A DNA stretch of 64,000 nucleotides from Acidobacteriota bacterium (GTDB lineage Bacteria > Acidobacteriota > Terriglobia > Terriglobales > SCQP01): the NCBI GenBank assembly GCA_027459505.1, contig DAIDIE010000041.1, positions 230,495 to 294,494 of the forward strand. The letters are read 5' to 3'. Positions 9,242 through 17,227 of this stretch are shown here, piece after piece. The first letter of the stretch is position 1, and each line of letters begins with the position of its first letter. A program made the translations under genes and the position numbers. Below the pieces are notes generated by a model that worked only from the letters and a program-made list of their open reading frames with translations, did not search any database and had not been told where the DNA came from.

Positions 9242-9457
9242 GAGGAGCGAGCCACCGAGTCCTCCCTGTGGGAGAGATCACCGGAGGAGATCGCCAGTGG
9301 AGGGACGCGAAATTCCCCGTGGTCTCCAATGGGGTGGCTCGCGCCGGGCAGGAGCCCGGCCTGGGGGGCGACTTCACGGTCTCACTGGAGAACGTGCCAG
9401 CCACCCAACGGAAAGCAATGCCGGTGGACGGCTCAGGAGACGAGGCCGCCCCTCGCG
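9242..9457 (+). repeat. Dispersed repeat family R1, copy A
   Basis: An element of about 215 bp with two recognisable parts. The left part (gagcgagccaccgagtcctc) recurs at 19.15 kb. The right core (tctcactggagaacgtgcca through gctcaggagacgagg) recurs at 19.26, 56.5 and 60.5 kb. A perfect 7-bp hairpin (gccgggc/gcccggc, 9343-9349 and 9354-9360) lies between the two parts. It sits just downstream of the radical SAM gene (stop at 9483-9485) and upstream of recJ. Confidence 0.85.
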
Positions 9458-9482
9458 GGAACACCGGTCGCGCCCTGGGTCG

Positions 9483-10529
9483 CTAATCGAGTACGCCCGC
9501 CAGATCGGCCTCTTCGACCGCGGCCGGACTGGCCGGTGCGCCAATCTGCACCAGCGGCGGATGTTGTGGCCGCCGCCATTGGTCCAGCACCGAGGTGTAA
9601 TGGGCGCACGCCACGGTGCACAGCGGAGCGCAGCTCTTGCCGGTCTCAAATTCCCGGCGAATATCTTCCACCGTGTAGTCGTGCAGCGAAATGCCCGGAT
9701 AGCCCCGCTGCTGGCTGCAGTAGTGCACTAGCCCCTCTTCGCAGATGTAGAGGTAACGCGCACCCGCCCGGCATTTCCAGTCGTGTTCTCGGCCTGCGGC
9801 GATGTTGTCCTGAAACTTGTTGAAGCGCGCAAAGTTGCGCTTCCCCAGCCGGCGCACTAGTTGATAAACCTCGGCTTCGCGTCCCGTCAGCGGACGCAAT
9901 TGACCTTTGCCGTCGTGAATGATACCAACGGTGCTAATGAAGCCAAGCTCTACCGCTCTTTTGGCAATGATCAGGGCATCTTCCGGGTTGCGAACACCGG
10001 AACCAAGGACGGAATTGATGTTCACATCGAAGCGGGCATGCTCGGCCAACATCAACAGCTTCTTGTCCAGTACCTTGAGGCTCTTCTTGGAAACCTCGTC
10101 AGGCTGCACGTTGTCGATTGAAATCTGCAGGTAATCCAGCCCTGCCGCGTTCAGCGATTGAATCCGCTCGGGAACCAGGAGGTAGCCGTTGGTTATCATT
10201 CCGGCCAGAGCGCCGTTGCGGCGGATACGGGCAATGATCTTTTCCAGGTCCGGATGCATCAATGGCTCGCCGCCGCTGATCGTCACCAGAGATGTTCCCA
10301 ACTCGCCCAGTTTGTCAATGCGCCGTTCCATCTCCACCAGCGCAACCGGGGAAGAGAAGTTGTCATACTCGTTGCAGTAGCCGCAGGCCAGGTTACAACG
10401 TCGCATCGGCACGATCTGTACCTGTATCGGGTGGCTCGTCGACAGAAATGCCTTTGCTACCCCCCTCCACTCGCGGAGGTGACGGCTTATGGCCTTTCGG
10501 CGGGCGTGCGGCTGTACGGTTTCGTTCAT
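9483..10529 (-). CDS. Radical SAM protein with SPASM-like C-terminal cluster region
   Basis: A 348-residue protein. The radical SAM motif CxxxCxxC is at Cys45, Cys49 and Cys52 ([12 protein letters not shown]), which would hold the 4Fe-4S cluster that cleaves S-adenosylmethionine. [10 protein letters not shown] near residue 95 is the GGE motif. The C-terminal part has a second cysteine set ([19 protein letters not shown], then [12 protein letters not shown]). This matches the SPASM/twitch layout of enzymes that modify peptides or proteins, or carry auxiliary clusters. No precursor-peptide gene is evident next to it. The substrate is unknown, and a role in RiPP-like modification or as a sulfatase-maturase relative is possible but not shown. 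It diverges from the LptC/LptA gene. Confidence 0.85.
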   Translation of the reverse strand: MNETVQPHARRKAISRHLREWRGVAKAFLSTSHPIQVQIVPMRRCNLACGYCNEYDNFSSPVALVEMERRIDKLGELGTSLVTISGGEPLMHPDLEKIIARIRRNGALAGMITNGYLLVPERIQSLNAAGLDYLQISIDNVQPDEVSKKSLKVLDKKLLMLAEHARFDVNINSVLGSGVRNPEDALIIAKRAVELGFISTVGIIHDGKGQLRPLTGREAEVYQLVRRLGKRNFARFNKFQDNIAAGREHDWKCRAGARYLYICEEGLVHYCSQQRGYPGISLHDYTVEDIRREFETGKSCAPLCTVACAHYTSVLDQWRRPQHPPLVQIGAPASPAAVEEADLAGVLD

Positions 10530-10852
10530 TGGTTCTCCGGACGTGGGCTCTCCGTTTTTCGCTGGATCCCCAGTGCCTTACGCCTTCAAGGCGCTGCGCC
10601 CATCGTAGTGCATCAATGGACAGTCCTGGTCAGGTTTGTACCATTCTAAACTGAGATTCCGGCTATGGCACCGTCCCCAAGCCCAACTAGCAATGATGAG
10701 CCGGCCACCTCCATTTTCGCCATCGCTGCCAATTCCGTCACCCGTTTCACAGGGAAAGGGTGAAAACCCGGCCTTAACGGTCTCAAACCTCATTGGGGCA
10801 GAGCAGCTTTGGGCACCCAGCTTCCGGCCGCCAGTGCTGCTTCCCCCTTCCC
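10530..10852. other. Intergenic region between divergent radical SAM and LptC/A genes
   Basis: About 320 bp with no convincing reading frame. It should hold the divergent promoters, but I cannot pick out a clear -35/-10 pair. Confidence 0.4.
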
Positions 10853-13621
10853 ATGCTGCCCCATACTAAACATGACAGAACTGTGCCAGTACTCTCCTCC
10901 CATCCCGCTCCCCAACGCACCCGTCTGGAGCGCATCCGTCTGCTGCTAGGGTTTGCGATCCTGCTTGCCGCCATTACGGTGGGCATTGTCTACTGGATCG
11001 GCCACCACAGGGCGGTGAAGCCCAACGCGCCCGTTGCTCATGTCGGACTCAATATTCGGGAAACCGCCAATGGCTTTGAGCTATCGCGCTCCGAAGGCGG
11101 CCGCACTTTGTTTACGGTACACGCCAAAGTTGCCACTCTTGGCCAAAACAACCGTGCGCTATTGCGGCAGGTCCAGGTGCAGGCCTTTGAGCCCGATGGC
11201 GTTCATGCCGATCAGATTTTCGGACAGGAGTTCGAATACGACGCCAATACGGGCGAGGTCTCTGATCACGGGTTGGTTCACATCGACCTGGAGGGAGTGC
11301 CGCAAAAGCCTGCCCCCGGAACATCCACGGCCATGGCTGAAGAAGTGGGTAATCCGGTGCACCTCGAGGCCAACGATTTGGTTTTCAATACCAAATCCGG
11401 GTCCGGCGATATCCGCCAGGGTTTGGTCTTTCATTACCTCAACGCTCAGGGCAGCGCCAGCACTGCTCACCTCTCCACCCGGCCTGACGTTGTGACCCTT
11501 TCCGGTAACGTGATCCTGCATTGGCTCCGCCCTCAGGGGGCTCCGGTCACTGTTACCGCCGCATGGGCGACCTTGCAAAGAGATTCCGGACTCATCACCC
11601 TCGGCTCGCCGGCACAAATCCAAACGAGAGACAATTTGGGCGCCTCTCAGTCGTTGACGGCTGATCAGCTCGTACTGCATTTGCGCCCCGATTACTCTAT
11701 TGCCTCGGCGCAGGCACTTGGCGCCGTTCACGCTCAAAGCCAGTCCGCGCAACAACAGCTTCGAGCCTCGGCGAACGCCGCCACCGCGCTCTTTGTCGAG
11801 CCTCCCAAGAGACAAGCTGGTTCTTCTTCTGCTTCAAAGCAATTTACAGCCGCAAAGCCAACGGCGAAGCTAACCTCTGCCCCATTGGCTAACGCAACGA
11901 ATGTGCTCTTTCGGCAGCTTCAGCTCAACGGCGCAGTCCACCTTCGCGAAATGCACGCCCAGGTACAGGACGACCTCAGGGCTGGGATGTTGACGCTCTT
12001 CTTCGGCGCGGACAACACCTTGGAGCACGGTGAAACACGCGGTGGAACCCGCCTTCTGGTCGTCAACACCCAATCGCCCCCGGGACGCTCGCGGCGTGCC
12101 CCCCTCGCCACTGTCAAACAGCTCGACCATCGCTCCTCCGCCACGGGGGCCCTTTCACCGCTCGGCGGTCCAGGACGCCGTGTCCTCACCGCTCCCGGAC
12201 TCGATTTCACCTTCCAACCGCTGGCGCAAGCGCCGGCCGGCGTGCGCCGTAGCCCAGGAAGTCCTGCAATTCTTCCTGTAGAAATCCACTCCGTTGTAAG
12301 CGTTGGGCGCGCTCAACTGACGTCACTCCAGCGTGTCTCCGCTCCGGTCGGGGGTGCTACTTTTTCTAAACACTCGATCTCTGGCCGTTCGAGCGCGATC
12401 GAGACGAATCGCATCGAAGCTGATCTCATTCGAGCTTCATTCAACAATCGTGGGCAGATTAGACAGGCGAATGGAGATGGGCACGTTGCACTCTCACAGC
12501 AGTTGGACGCACCAGCGCAGCCGCCGCTGCTTCGCACTAGCACTTGTGCACGCCTGTCGGCTCGTTTTATCTCTGGTCGATTGAGCCAAGTCACTGAGCA
12601 GGGAAACGTGGATTTTCGGCAGCAGCAGCAGGAACTGCGCTCCGATAATTTGGTCTACAACGCTCTCTCCGGCATCGTCCTGTTGATTGCGCAGAAGACC
12701 AGTGCCTACACGGATGGACTGGTCCGGGGAACTAGTCCCGCAGCGGACTTTGCCGCCCCACTCGCCCGTTGGGTCGTTAATTCCAGTGCACTCACCGCCT
12801 CCGGTGGAGTACAGGTATCGATGCTGCCGGGGAGCAGTGGCTTCGCACTCATGCCAGCAATGCGCACCGCGGGCAGATCTTCCACTCGTGCGGCCGCTCC
12901 AAAGGCCCGTGTTGCCGGTTCCAATCCTTTGAATGGCTCGAAATTGCCAGTGAATATCACCGCTTCCCAAGCTGAAATGAATCAGCAACAGGGTTGGGCC
13001 ACCTTCCGTGGCGCCGTGCGCCTCTGGCAAGGCTCCAACCTAATGCTGGCCAGCCAGCTACACCTGGATCGCAACAGCGGTCGCATGTCTGCCAATGGCG
13101 TGCGGAGCAGCTTTCCCGCCTCTGCGCAGGCTTTAGCCCCTGCACCCACAAGTCGCGGGGCCAAGAGCGGCGGCCCCCTCCGCAGTCAGCCCATGACCAT
13201 TGCGGCTCGCCAGTTCACCTACTCTCAAAAATCGAATCAGGCCATCTACAGCGGCAATGTCGTGGTGCTCAGCGATGGAATGACAATGAAGGCCGACCGG
13301 TTAGTCGCCAGCATTGCCCCCACAGGTTCTTCCGCTACGAGCCGTGCATCCGCTGCGAGTGGATCCTCTGGCATTCAGCGCATCGACGCACTGGGGCATG
13401 TGAGGGTGACAGCTCCCGGACGCCACGCACGTGCCGACCGCGCTGTTTACCTGGTTCAATCACGACAGGTCACCTTGAGCGGAGGGCCGCCAAGCATTTC
13501 GGATGCCGAACTGGGGTTTTTGACCGGCCGTTCGTTGACTTTCTCGCCCCTGGGTGGTACGATCCGCGTCGAAAGTCAGCCCGGTGCACGCACCTACGGC
13601 CTCTATCGTGTGCATCGATAA
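10853..13621 (+). CDS. Very long LptC/LptA (OstA)-like LPS transport protein
   Basis: About 922 residues from ATG 10853; GTG 10883 is a possible later start, and an in-frame start at 10793 is less likely. There is one N-terminal transmembrane helix (LLLGFAILLAAITVGIVYWI), as in LptC. The periplasmic part is made of repeated beta-jellyroll segments with OstA/LptA signatures: HLEANDLVFNTKSGSG, VTLSGNVILHW, and near the end ARQFTYSQKSNQAIYSGNVV, VLSDGMTMKADRL and DALGHVRVT. It would carry LPS across the periplasm from the LptB2FG complex. E. coli uses two separate proteins of about 190 residues each, so this one is much larger, with Ser/Ala/Pro-rich linkers. lptB follows 49 bp downstream. Confidence 0.85.
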   Translation: MLPHTKHDRTVPVLSSHPAPQRTRLERIRLLLGFAILLAAITVGIVYWIGHHRAVKPNAPVAHVGLNIRETANGFELSRSEGGRTLFTVHAKVATLGQNNRALLRQVQVQAFEPDGVHADQIFGQEFEYDANTGEVSDHGLVHIDLEGVPQKPAPGTSTAMAEEVGNPVHLEANDLVFNTKSGSGDIRQGLVFHYLNAQGSASTAHLSTRPDVVTLSGNVILHWLRPQGAPVTVTAAWATLQRDSGLITLGSPAQIQTRDNLGASQSLTADQLVLHLRPDYSIASAQALGAVHAQSQSAQQQLRASANAATALFVEPPKRQAGSSSASKQFTAAKPTAKLTSAPLANATNVLFRQLQLNGAVHLREMHAQVQDDLRAGMLTLFFGADNTLEHGETRGGTRLLVVNTQSPPGRSRRAPLATVKQLDHRSSATGALSPLGGPGRRVLTAPGLDFTFQPLAQAPAGVRRSPGSPAILPVEIHSVVSVGRAQLTSLQRVSAPVGGATFSKHSISGRSSAIETNRIEADLIRASFNNRGQIRQANGDGHVALSQQLDAPAQPPLLRTSTCARLSARFISGRLSQVTEQGNVDFRQQQQELRSDNLVYNALSGIVLLIAQKTSAYTDGLVRGTSPAADFAAPLARWVVNSSALTASGGVQVSMLPGSSGFALMPAMRTAGRSSTRAAAPKARVAGSNPLNGSKLPVNITASQAEMNQQQGWATFRGAVRLWQGSNLMLASQLHLDRNSGRMSANGVRSSFPASAQALAPAPTSRGAKSGGPLRSQPMTIAARQFTYSQKSNQAIYSGNVVVLSDGMTMKADRLVASIAPTGSSATSRASAASGSSGIQRIDALGHVRVTAPGRHARADRAVYLVQSRQVTLSGGPPSISDAELGFLTGRSLTFSPLGGTIRVESQPGARTYGLYRVHR

Positions 13622-13670
13622 GTCGTTATTTTTCAGTGTCTTATAGCTGCAAAGCGAAGTTTAATGGGCT

Positions 13671-14405
13671 ATGAATCAGACGTCCTCACTGGTCGCCGAA
13701 CGGGTCTGTAAAAAATTTAAGGGGAGAACCGTAGTTGACGGTGTCGACCTCGAAATTCGGCAGGGTGAAGTGGTGGGACTCCTGGGGCCTAACGGTGCTG
13801 GCAAGACCACGACCTTTCAGATGATTGTGGGTCTGCTCACGCCCGACGCCGGACGCGTCATCCTCTCCGGCGAGGACATCAGCCAGATGCCGATGTTCCA
13901 GCGCGCCCGCCGTGGTGTCAGCTACCTGCCTCAGGAGCCCTCGGTCTTTCGCAAGCTAACCGTCGAGCAAAACCTCTTTGCCATTCTGCAGACCATGAAT
14001 CTGACCCAATCCGAGCAGCAACAACGCGCGGATGAACTCATTGAGCAATTGGGTCTAGGTAAATTGCGCCGCAGCCTGGGACACGAACTCTCGGGTGGAG
14101 AGCGGCGCCGCCTGGAAATCGCTCGCGGCATGGTGCTCGACCCATCCTTCATGCTGCTCGACGAACCCTTTTCTGGCATCGACCCGCGCGCTGTGCTCGA
14201 TCTGCAGCGCATTATCTTCGAACTGAAACAACGCGGCATGGGCGTGCTCATCACCGACCACAACGTGCGGGAGACCCTTGCCGTCACCGACCGGGCCTAC
14301 ATTATTAACGAAGGCAGAATCTTCCGTTCTGGTCCGCCGCAGTTTCTCGGCTCCGATCCCGAAGTCAAGCGCGTTTACCTCGGAGAATCGTTTAGTCTTG
14401 TCTAG
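13671..14405 (+). CDS. lptB: LPS export ABC transporter ATP-binding protein LptB
   Basis: A 244-residue ATPase that powers LPS extraction from the inner membrane. Walker A is GPNGAGKTT (near residue 40), the signature is [14 protein letters not shown], Walker B is [13 protein letters not shown], and the switch His is in [11 protein letters not shown]. The [17 protein letters not shown] stretch is characteristic of LptB among ABC ATPases. It lies directly downstream of the LptC/LptA protein and just upstream of rpoN, a common gene order. No LptF or LptG is in the window. Confidence 0.96.
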   Translation: MNQTSSLVAERVCKKFKGRTVVDGVDLEIRQGEVVGLLGPNGAGKTTTFQMIVGLLTPDAGRVILSGEDISQMPMFQRARRGVSYLPQEPSVFRKLTVEQNLFAILQTMNLTQSEQQQRADELIEQLGLGKLRRSLGHELSGGERRRLEIARGMVLDPSFMLLDEPFSGIDPRAVLDLQRIIFELKQRGMGVLITDHNVRETLAVTDRAYIINEGRIFRSGPPQFLGSDPEVKRVYLGESFSLV

Positions 14406-14417
14406 AGAGCTTTATTC

Positions 14418-16079
14418 ATGAATCTCGGACCTAAACTCGTCGCCAAACCCATGCTGAAACAGACCCTGACTCCAGGGCTGGTTCAAATGGTCAGCATTCT
14501 GGCGATGAACAAGCTCGAACTCCAGGAGGCGATCACTCAGGAACTGCTGGAAAACCCGCTCCTCGACGAAGCGCAGGAAGACGGTCCCACCACCCTGGAG
14601 GAGATCCTGGCGATGGAGCAGGAATTGCGCCACGATCCTCCCGCCGACAACGAACTCCTGGCCGTCACGGCCGCCGCCGCCGGCTCCGCCAGCGATACCG
14701 AGCTTGCGCCTGAGGCTCCGCCCGATACCGGCGAGCGCTTCGAGTCTTCCGAACGCGACAGCGCCAGCTTGGAAACCGCTCCGGAAGCCGCTCCTGATCC
14801 CGGCGCCGAGCCGGTCGCCGCCGCCGATCCCTTCGAGGAAATCGACTTCGGCAGTTTCTTCGACGAATACCTCGATCCCGGCTACCGTAGTGCTTCTGAG
14901 GTCGAAGACATCGAGAAGCCTAGCTTCGAACAATTCCTCAGCGCTCCCACCAACCTCAGCGATCACCTGCGCTGGCAACTGCAGGCCACTTCACTTACCG
15001 AGCAGGGGCGCGATGCCGCGGAAGCAATCATTGGCAATCTGGACGATGATGGCTACCTCACCGCGGAGGACGACAACAAGCGCCGTCCTCTCTCTTTAGA
15101 GGAATTGGCCGAGGCCGAGCAGCTTCCCGTCGAAGCTCTGACTAAGGGACTGGCCGTGGTGCAGGGTTTTGATCCTCCGGGCATTGCTGCTCGCGATCTG
15201 CGCGAATGCCTGCTTCTTCAGCTCAAACAGATTGCCACTCCGGACCCGCTTGCCGTGAAGCTCGTTCAGGATCATCTGGTCGATCTGCAAGGGCTCAAGT
15301 ACAAAGAACTCAGCAAGACGCTCGGCGTCACCCAGGACGAAATCATGGCGGCTCTCGCCGTCATTCGCAAACTCGATCCCTACCCCGGCCGTCGCTACAA
15401 TAACAACACCGCCCGCTTGATTGAGCCCGATATCTTCATCGTCAAGGGCCGCTCCGAACGTTGTTCCATCTGCGATCGCCACGATTGCCCCAACGAGTAC
15501 CGCGTCGTCACCAATGATGACGGCTTGCCGCAACTCAGCCTCAATTCCCAGTACCGCACCATGAAGTGGGATAAGAGCCAGCGCGATGTCTCCCGCTACA
15601 TCCGCGACCGCTACACCAGCGCCTTGCAGTTTCTTAAAAACCTGGAACAGCGAAAGCAGACCATTGCCCGCGTTTGCCACAGCATCATTGCCCGCCAGGG
15701 CGAATTCCTCGAGCGCGGCATCGATTACCTCAAGCCGATGATGATCAAGGAAGTGGCTGAGGAGATCGGGGTTCACCCCTCCACCGTCAGCCGCGCCGTT
15801 TCCAATAAGTACGCCCACACCCCGCAGGGCGTGCTCGAACTGCGTTTTTTCTTTACAGAATCGGTGCAGGGCGCCCGCGGCGGCGAGACCTCTTTGGTCA
15901 TTCTCAAACGCCGTGTCAAAAAACTTATCGAAGACGAGAATCCTGAAAAACCCCTTACCGACGAACAGATCACTCAAGTCCTGCGCGATCAGGGCATCGA
16001 TGTCACCCGCCGCACCGTGGCCAAATACCGCGAGGATATGAACATCCCCTCCACCCATCAGCGGCGCCGCAAGGCCTGA
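14418..16079 (+). CDS. rpoN: RNA polymerase sigma-54 factor
   Basis: A 553-residue alternative sigma factor that binds -24/-12 promoters and needs AAA+ activators. Region I is Gln/Leu-rich (LKQTLTPGLVQMVSILAMNK, then LELQEAITQELLENPLLDE). An acidic low-complexity region II follows (about residues 50-175), then the core-binding domain (LQATSLTEQGRDAAEAIIGN, DDDGYL, GFDPPGIAARDLRECLLLQL). The HTH is at EIGVHPSTVSRAVSNKY, and the RpoN box is ARRTVAKYR-like (VTRRTVAKYREDMNIPS). A CxxC-type insert is seen near residue 350 (CSICDRHDC), unusual for RpoN. It lies 12 bp after lptB, so the two are probably co-transcribed. Confidence 0.97.
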   Translation: MNLGPKLVAKPMLKQTLTPGLVQMVSILAMNKLELQEAITQELLENPLLDEAQEDGPTTLEEILAMEQELRHDPPADNELLAVTAAAAGSASDTELAPEAPPDTGERFESSERDSASLETAPEAAPDPGAEPVAAADPFEEIDFGSFFDEYLDPGYRSASEVEDIEKPSFEQFLSAPTNLSDHLRWQLQATSLTEQGRDAAEAIIGNLDDDGYLTAEDDNKRRPLSLEELAEAEQLPVEALTKGLAVVQGFDPPGIAARDLRECLLLQLKQIATPDPLAVKLVQDHLVDLQGLKYKELSKTLGVTQDEIMAALAVIRKLDPYPGRRYNNNTARLIEPDIFIVKGRSERCSICDRHDCPNEYRVVTNDDGLPQLSLNSQYRTMKWDKSQRDVSRYIRDRYTSALQFLKNLEQRKQTIARVCHSIIARQGEFLERGIDYLKPMMIKEVAEEIGVHPSTVSRAVSNKYAHTPQGVLELRFFFTESVQGARGGETSLVILKRRVKKLIEDENPEKPLTDEQITQVLRDQGIDVTRRTVAKYREDMNIPSTHQRRRKA

Positions 16080-16150
16080 AGCCGCGGCTTACCGCTTTGA
16101 TCCTCACAGCCCTTGCACCTCCCGGCTTGACCTAATATGGAAGAGCGCGA

Positions 16151-17077
16151 GTGAATGCTGCCATGTCCCGCACTAAAACTATTGCCCGCCCCGCTTCCTC
16201 TCACGCCAAGGCTCTTGAGCAACGCCATCTCGTTATCATCACCGGCATCAGTGGGTCGGGAAAAGGATCGGTGCTGAAAGTCTTCGAGGATCTCGGCTTT
16301 TACGCGGTCGATCACCTGCCCGTCGACCTGCTTTCGAAATTTGTGGAGCTCTTGCACCACTCGCCCGAAATTGAAAAAGCGGCTCTCGTGATCGATATCC
16401 GGGAAGGGCAGCGCCTCGAAACCCTCCCCGCCAATATCAAACAATTGCGCCGTTCCGGGCTGCCCATCACGCTGCTGTTTCTGGAGGCCTCTGACGAGGT
16501 CATTAAGCGCCGCTTCAGTGAAACCCGCCGCCCTCATCCCCTGGCGGCCGATGCCACCCTTGCGCAGGGAATTCAGGCCGAACGCAAGGCGCTGCGTCGC
16601 ATTCGCGATGCCGCCGACTTGGTTGTCGATACCTCCAAGTTCAACGTGCACGAACTGCGATCCTTTATTACTGAGCGCGTCGTGCACGCGAACGCCAGCC
16701 ATGCCTTGCGTATTGCCGTCAGCAGCTTCGGTTTTCGCAACGGCGTTCCCAATGATGCCGACTTGGTTTTCGATGTCCGCTTTCTACCGAATCCCAACTA
16801 CATTCCTGAATTCCGCGACCGCACCGGCCGCGACGCCAAGGTGGCAAAATATATCCGCTCTTTCCCCCAGACCCGTGAATTCATGGACCGCATCGCGGAG
16901 CTGCTGAAATACCTCATTCCACACTACGTTGACGAAGGCAAAAGCTATCTGACCATCGCCTTCGGCTGTACTGGCGGACAGCACCGTTCCGTGATGATGG
17001 CCGAGACCATGGGAAAACTCCTGCAAAAAGCCGGCTACCCCACCAAGGTCACGCACCGCGATATGCCGCGGCGCTGA
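16151..17077 (+). CDS. rapZ: RapZ-family RNase adapter / nucleotide-binding protein
   Basis: A 308-residue P-loop protein. GTG 16151 has a ribosome site (ggaagag) at good spacing; ATG 16163 is an alternative. Walker A is GISGSGKGS, and DLGFYAVDHLPVDLL is the family DNLP-like motif. The C-terminal domain has FGCTGGQHRSV, the conserved phosphate/RNA-binding signature. In E. coli RapZ guides RNase E to the GlmZ small RNA and so controls glucosamine-6-phosphate synthase; whether this applies here is unknown. The position after rpoN matches many proteobacterial genomes, where hpf and ptsN also occur, but those are absent here. Confidence 0.93.
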   Translation: MNAAMSRTKTIARPASSHAKALEQRHLVIITGISGSGKGSVLKVFEDLGFYAVDHLPVDLLSKFVELLHHSPEIEKAALVIDIREGQRLETLPANIKQLRRSGLPITLLFLEASDEVIKRRFSETRRPHPLAADATLAQGIQAERKALRRIRDAADLVVDTSKFNVHELRSFITERVVHANASHALRIAVSSFGFRNGVPNDADLVFDVRFLPNPNYIPEFRDRTGRDAKVAKYIRSFPQTREFMDRIAELLKYLIPHYVDEGKSYLTIAFGCTGGQHRSVMMAETMGKLLQKAGYPTKVTHRDMPRR

Positions 17078-17227
17078 CCTGCTGCGCCCCGGCGTGTCCA
17101 GAGGGACCCTGTCGCCCCCACCCACACGCGGCCTTAGCACTCACCCGGAAATGCCTTATTGCTGCGGCCTTCGCTAGCGCTTCTCCTCGGTCCGACGTAC
17201 CCTATAGGGGGTTCATTACAATCATTC

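Noticed and set aside
8954..9823. 289-codon plus-strand frame across recJ, the repeat and the radical SAM gene
   Set aside because: Runs through an R1 repeat and two genuine antisense genes; Arg/Pro-rich shadow.
9483..10529. RiPP biosynthesis cluster around the radical SAM gene
   Set aside because: No precursor peptide, transporter or protease gene specific to such clusters is adjacent; neighbours are housekeeping.
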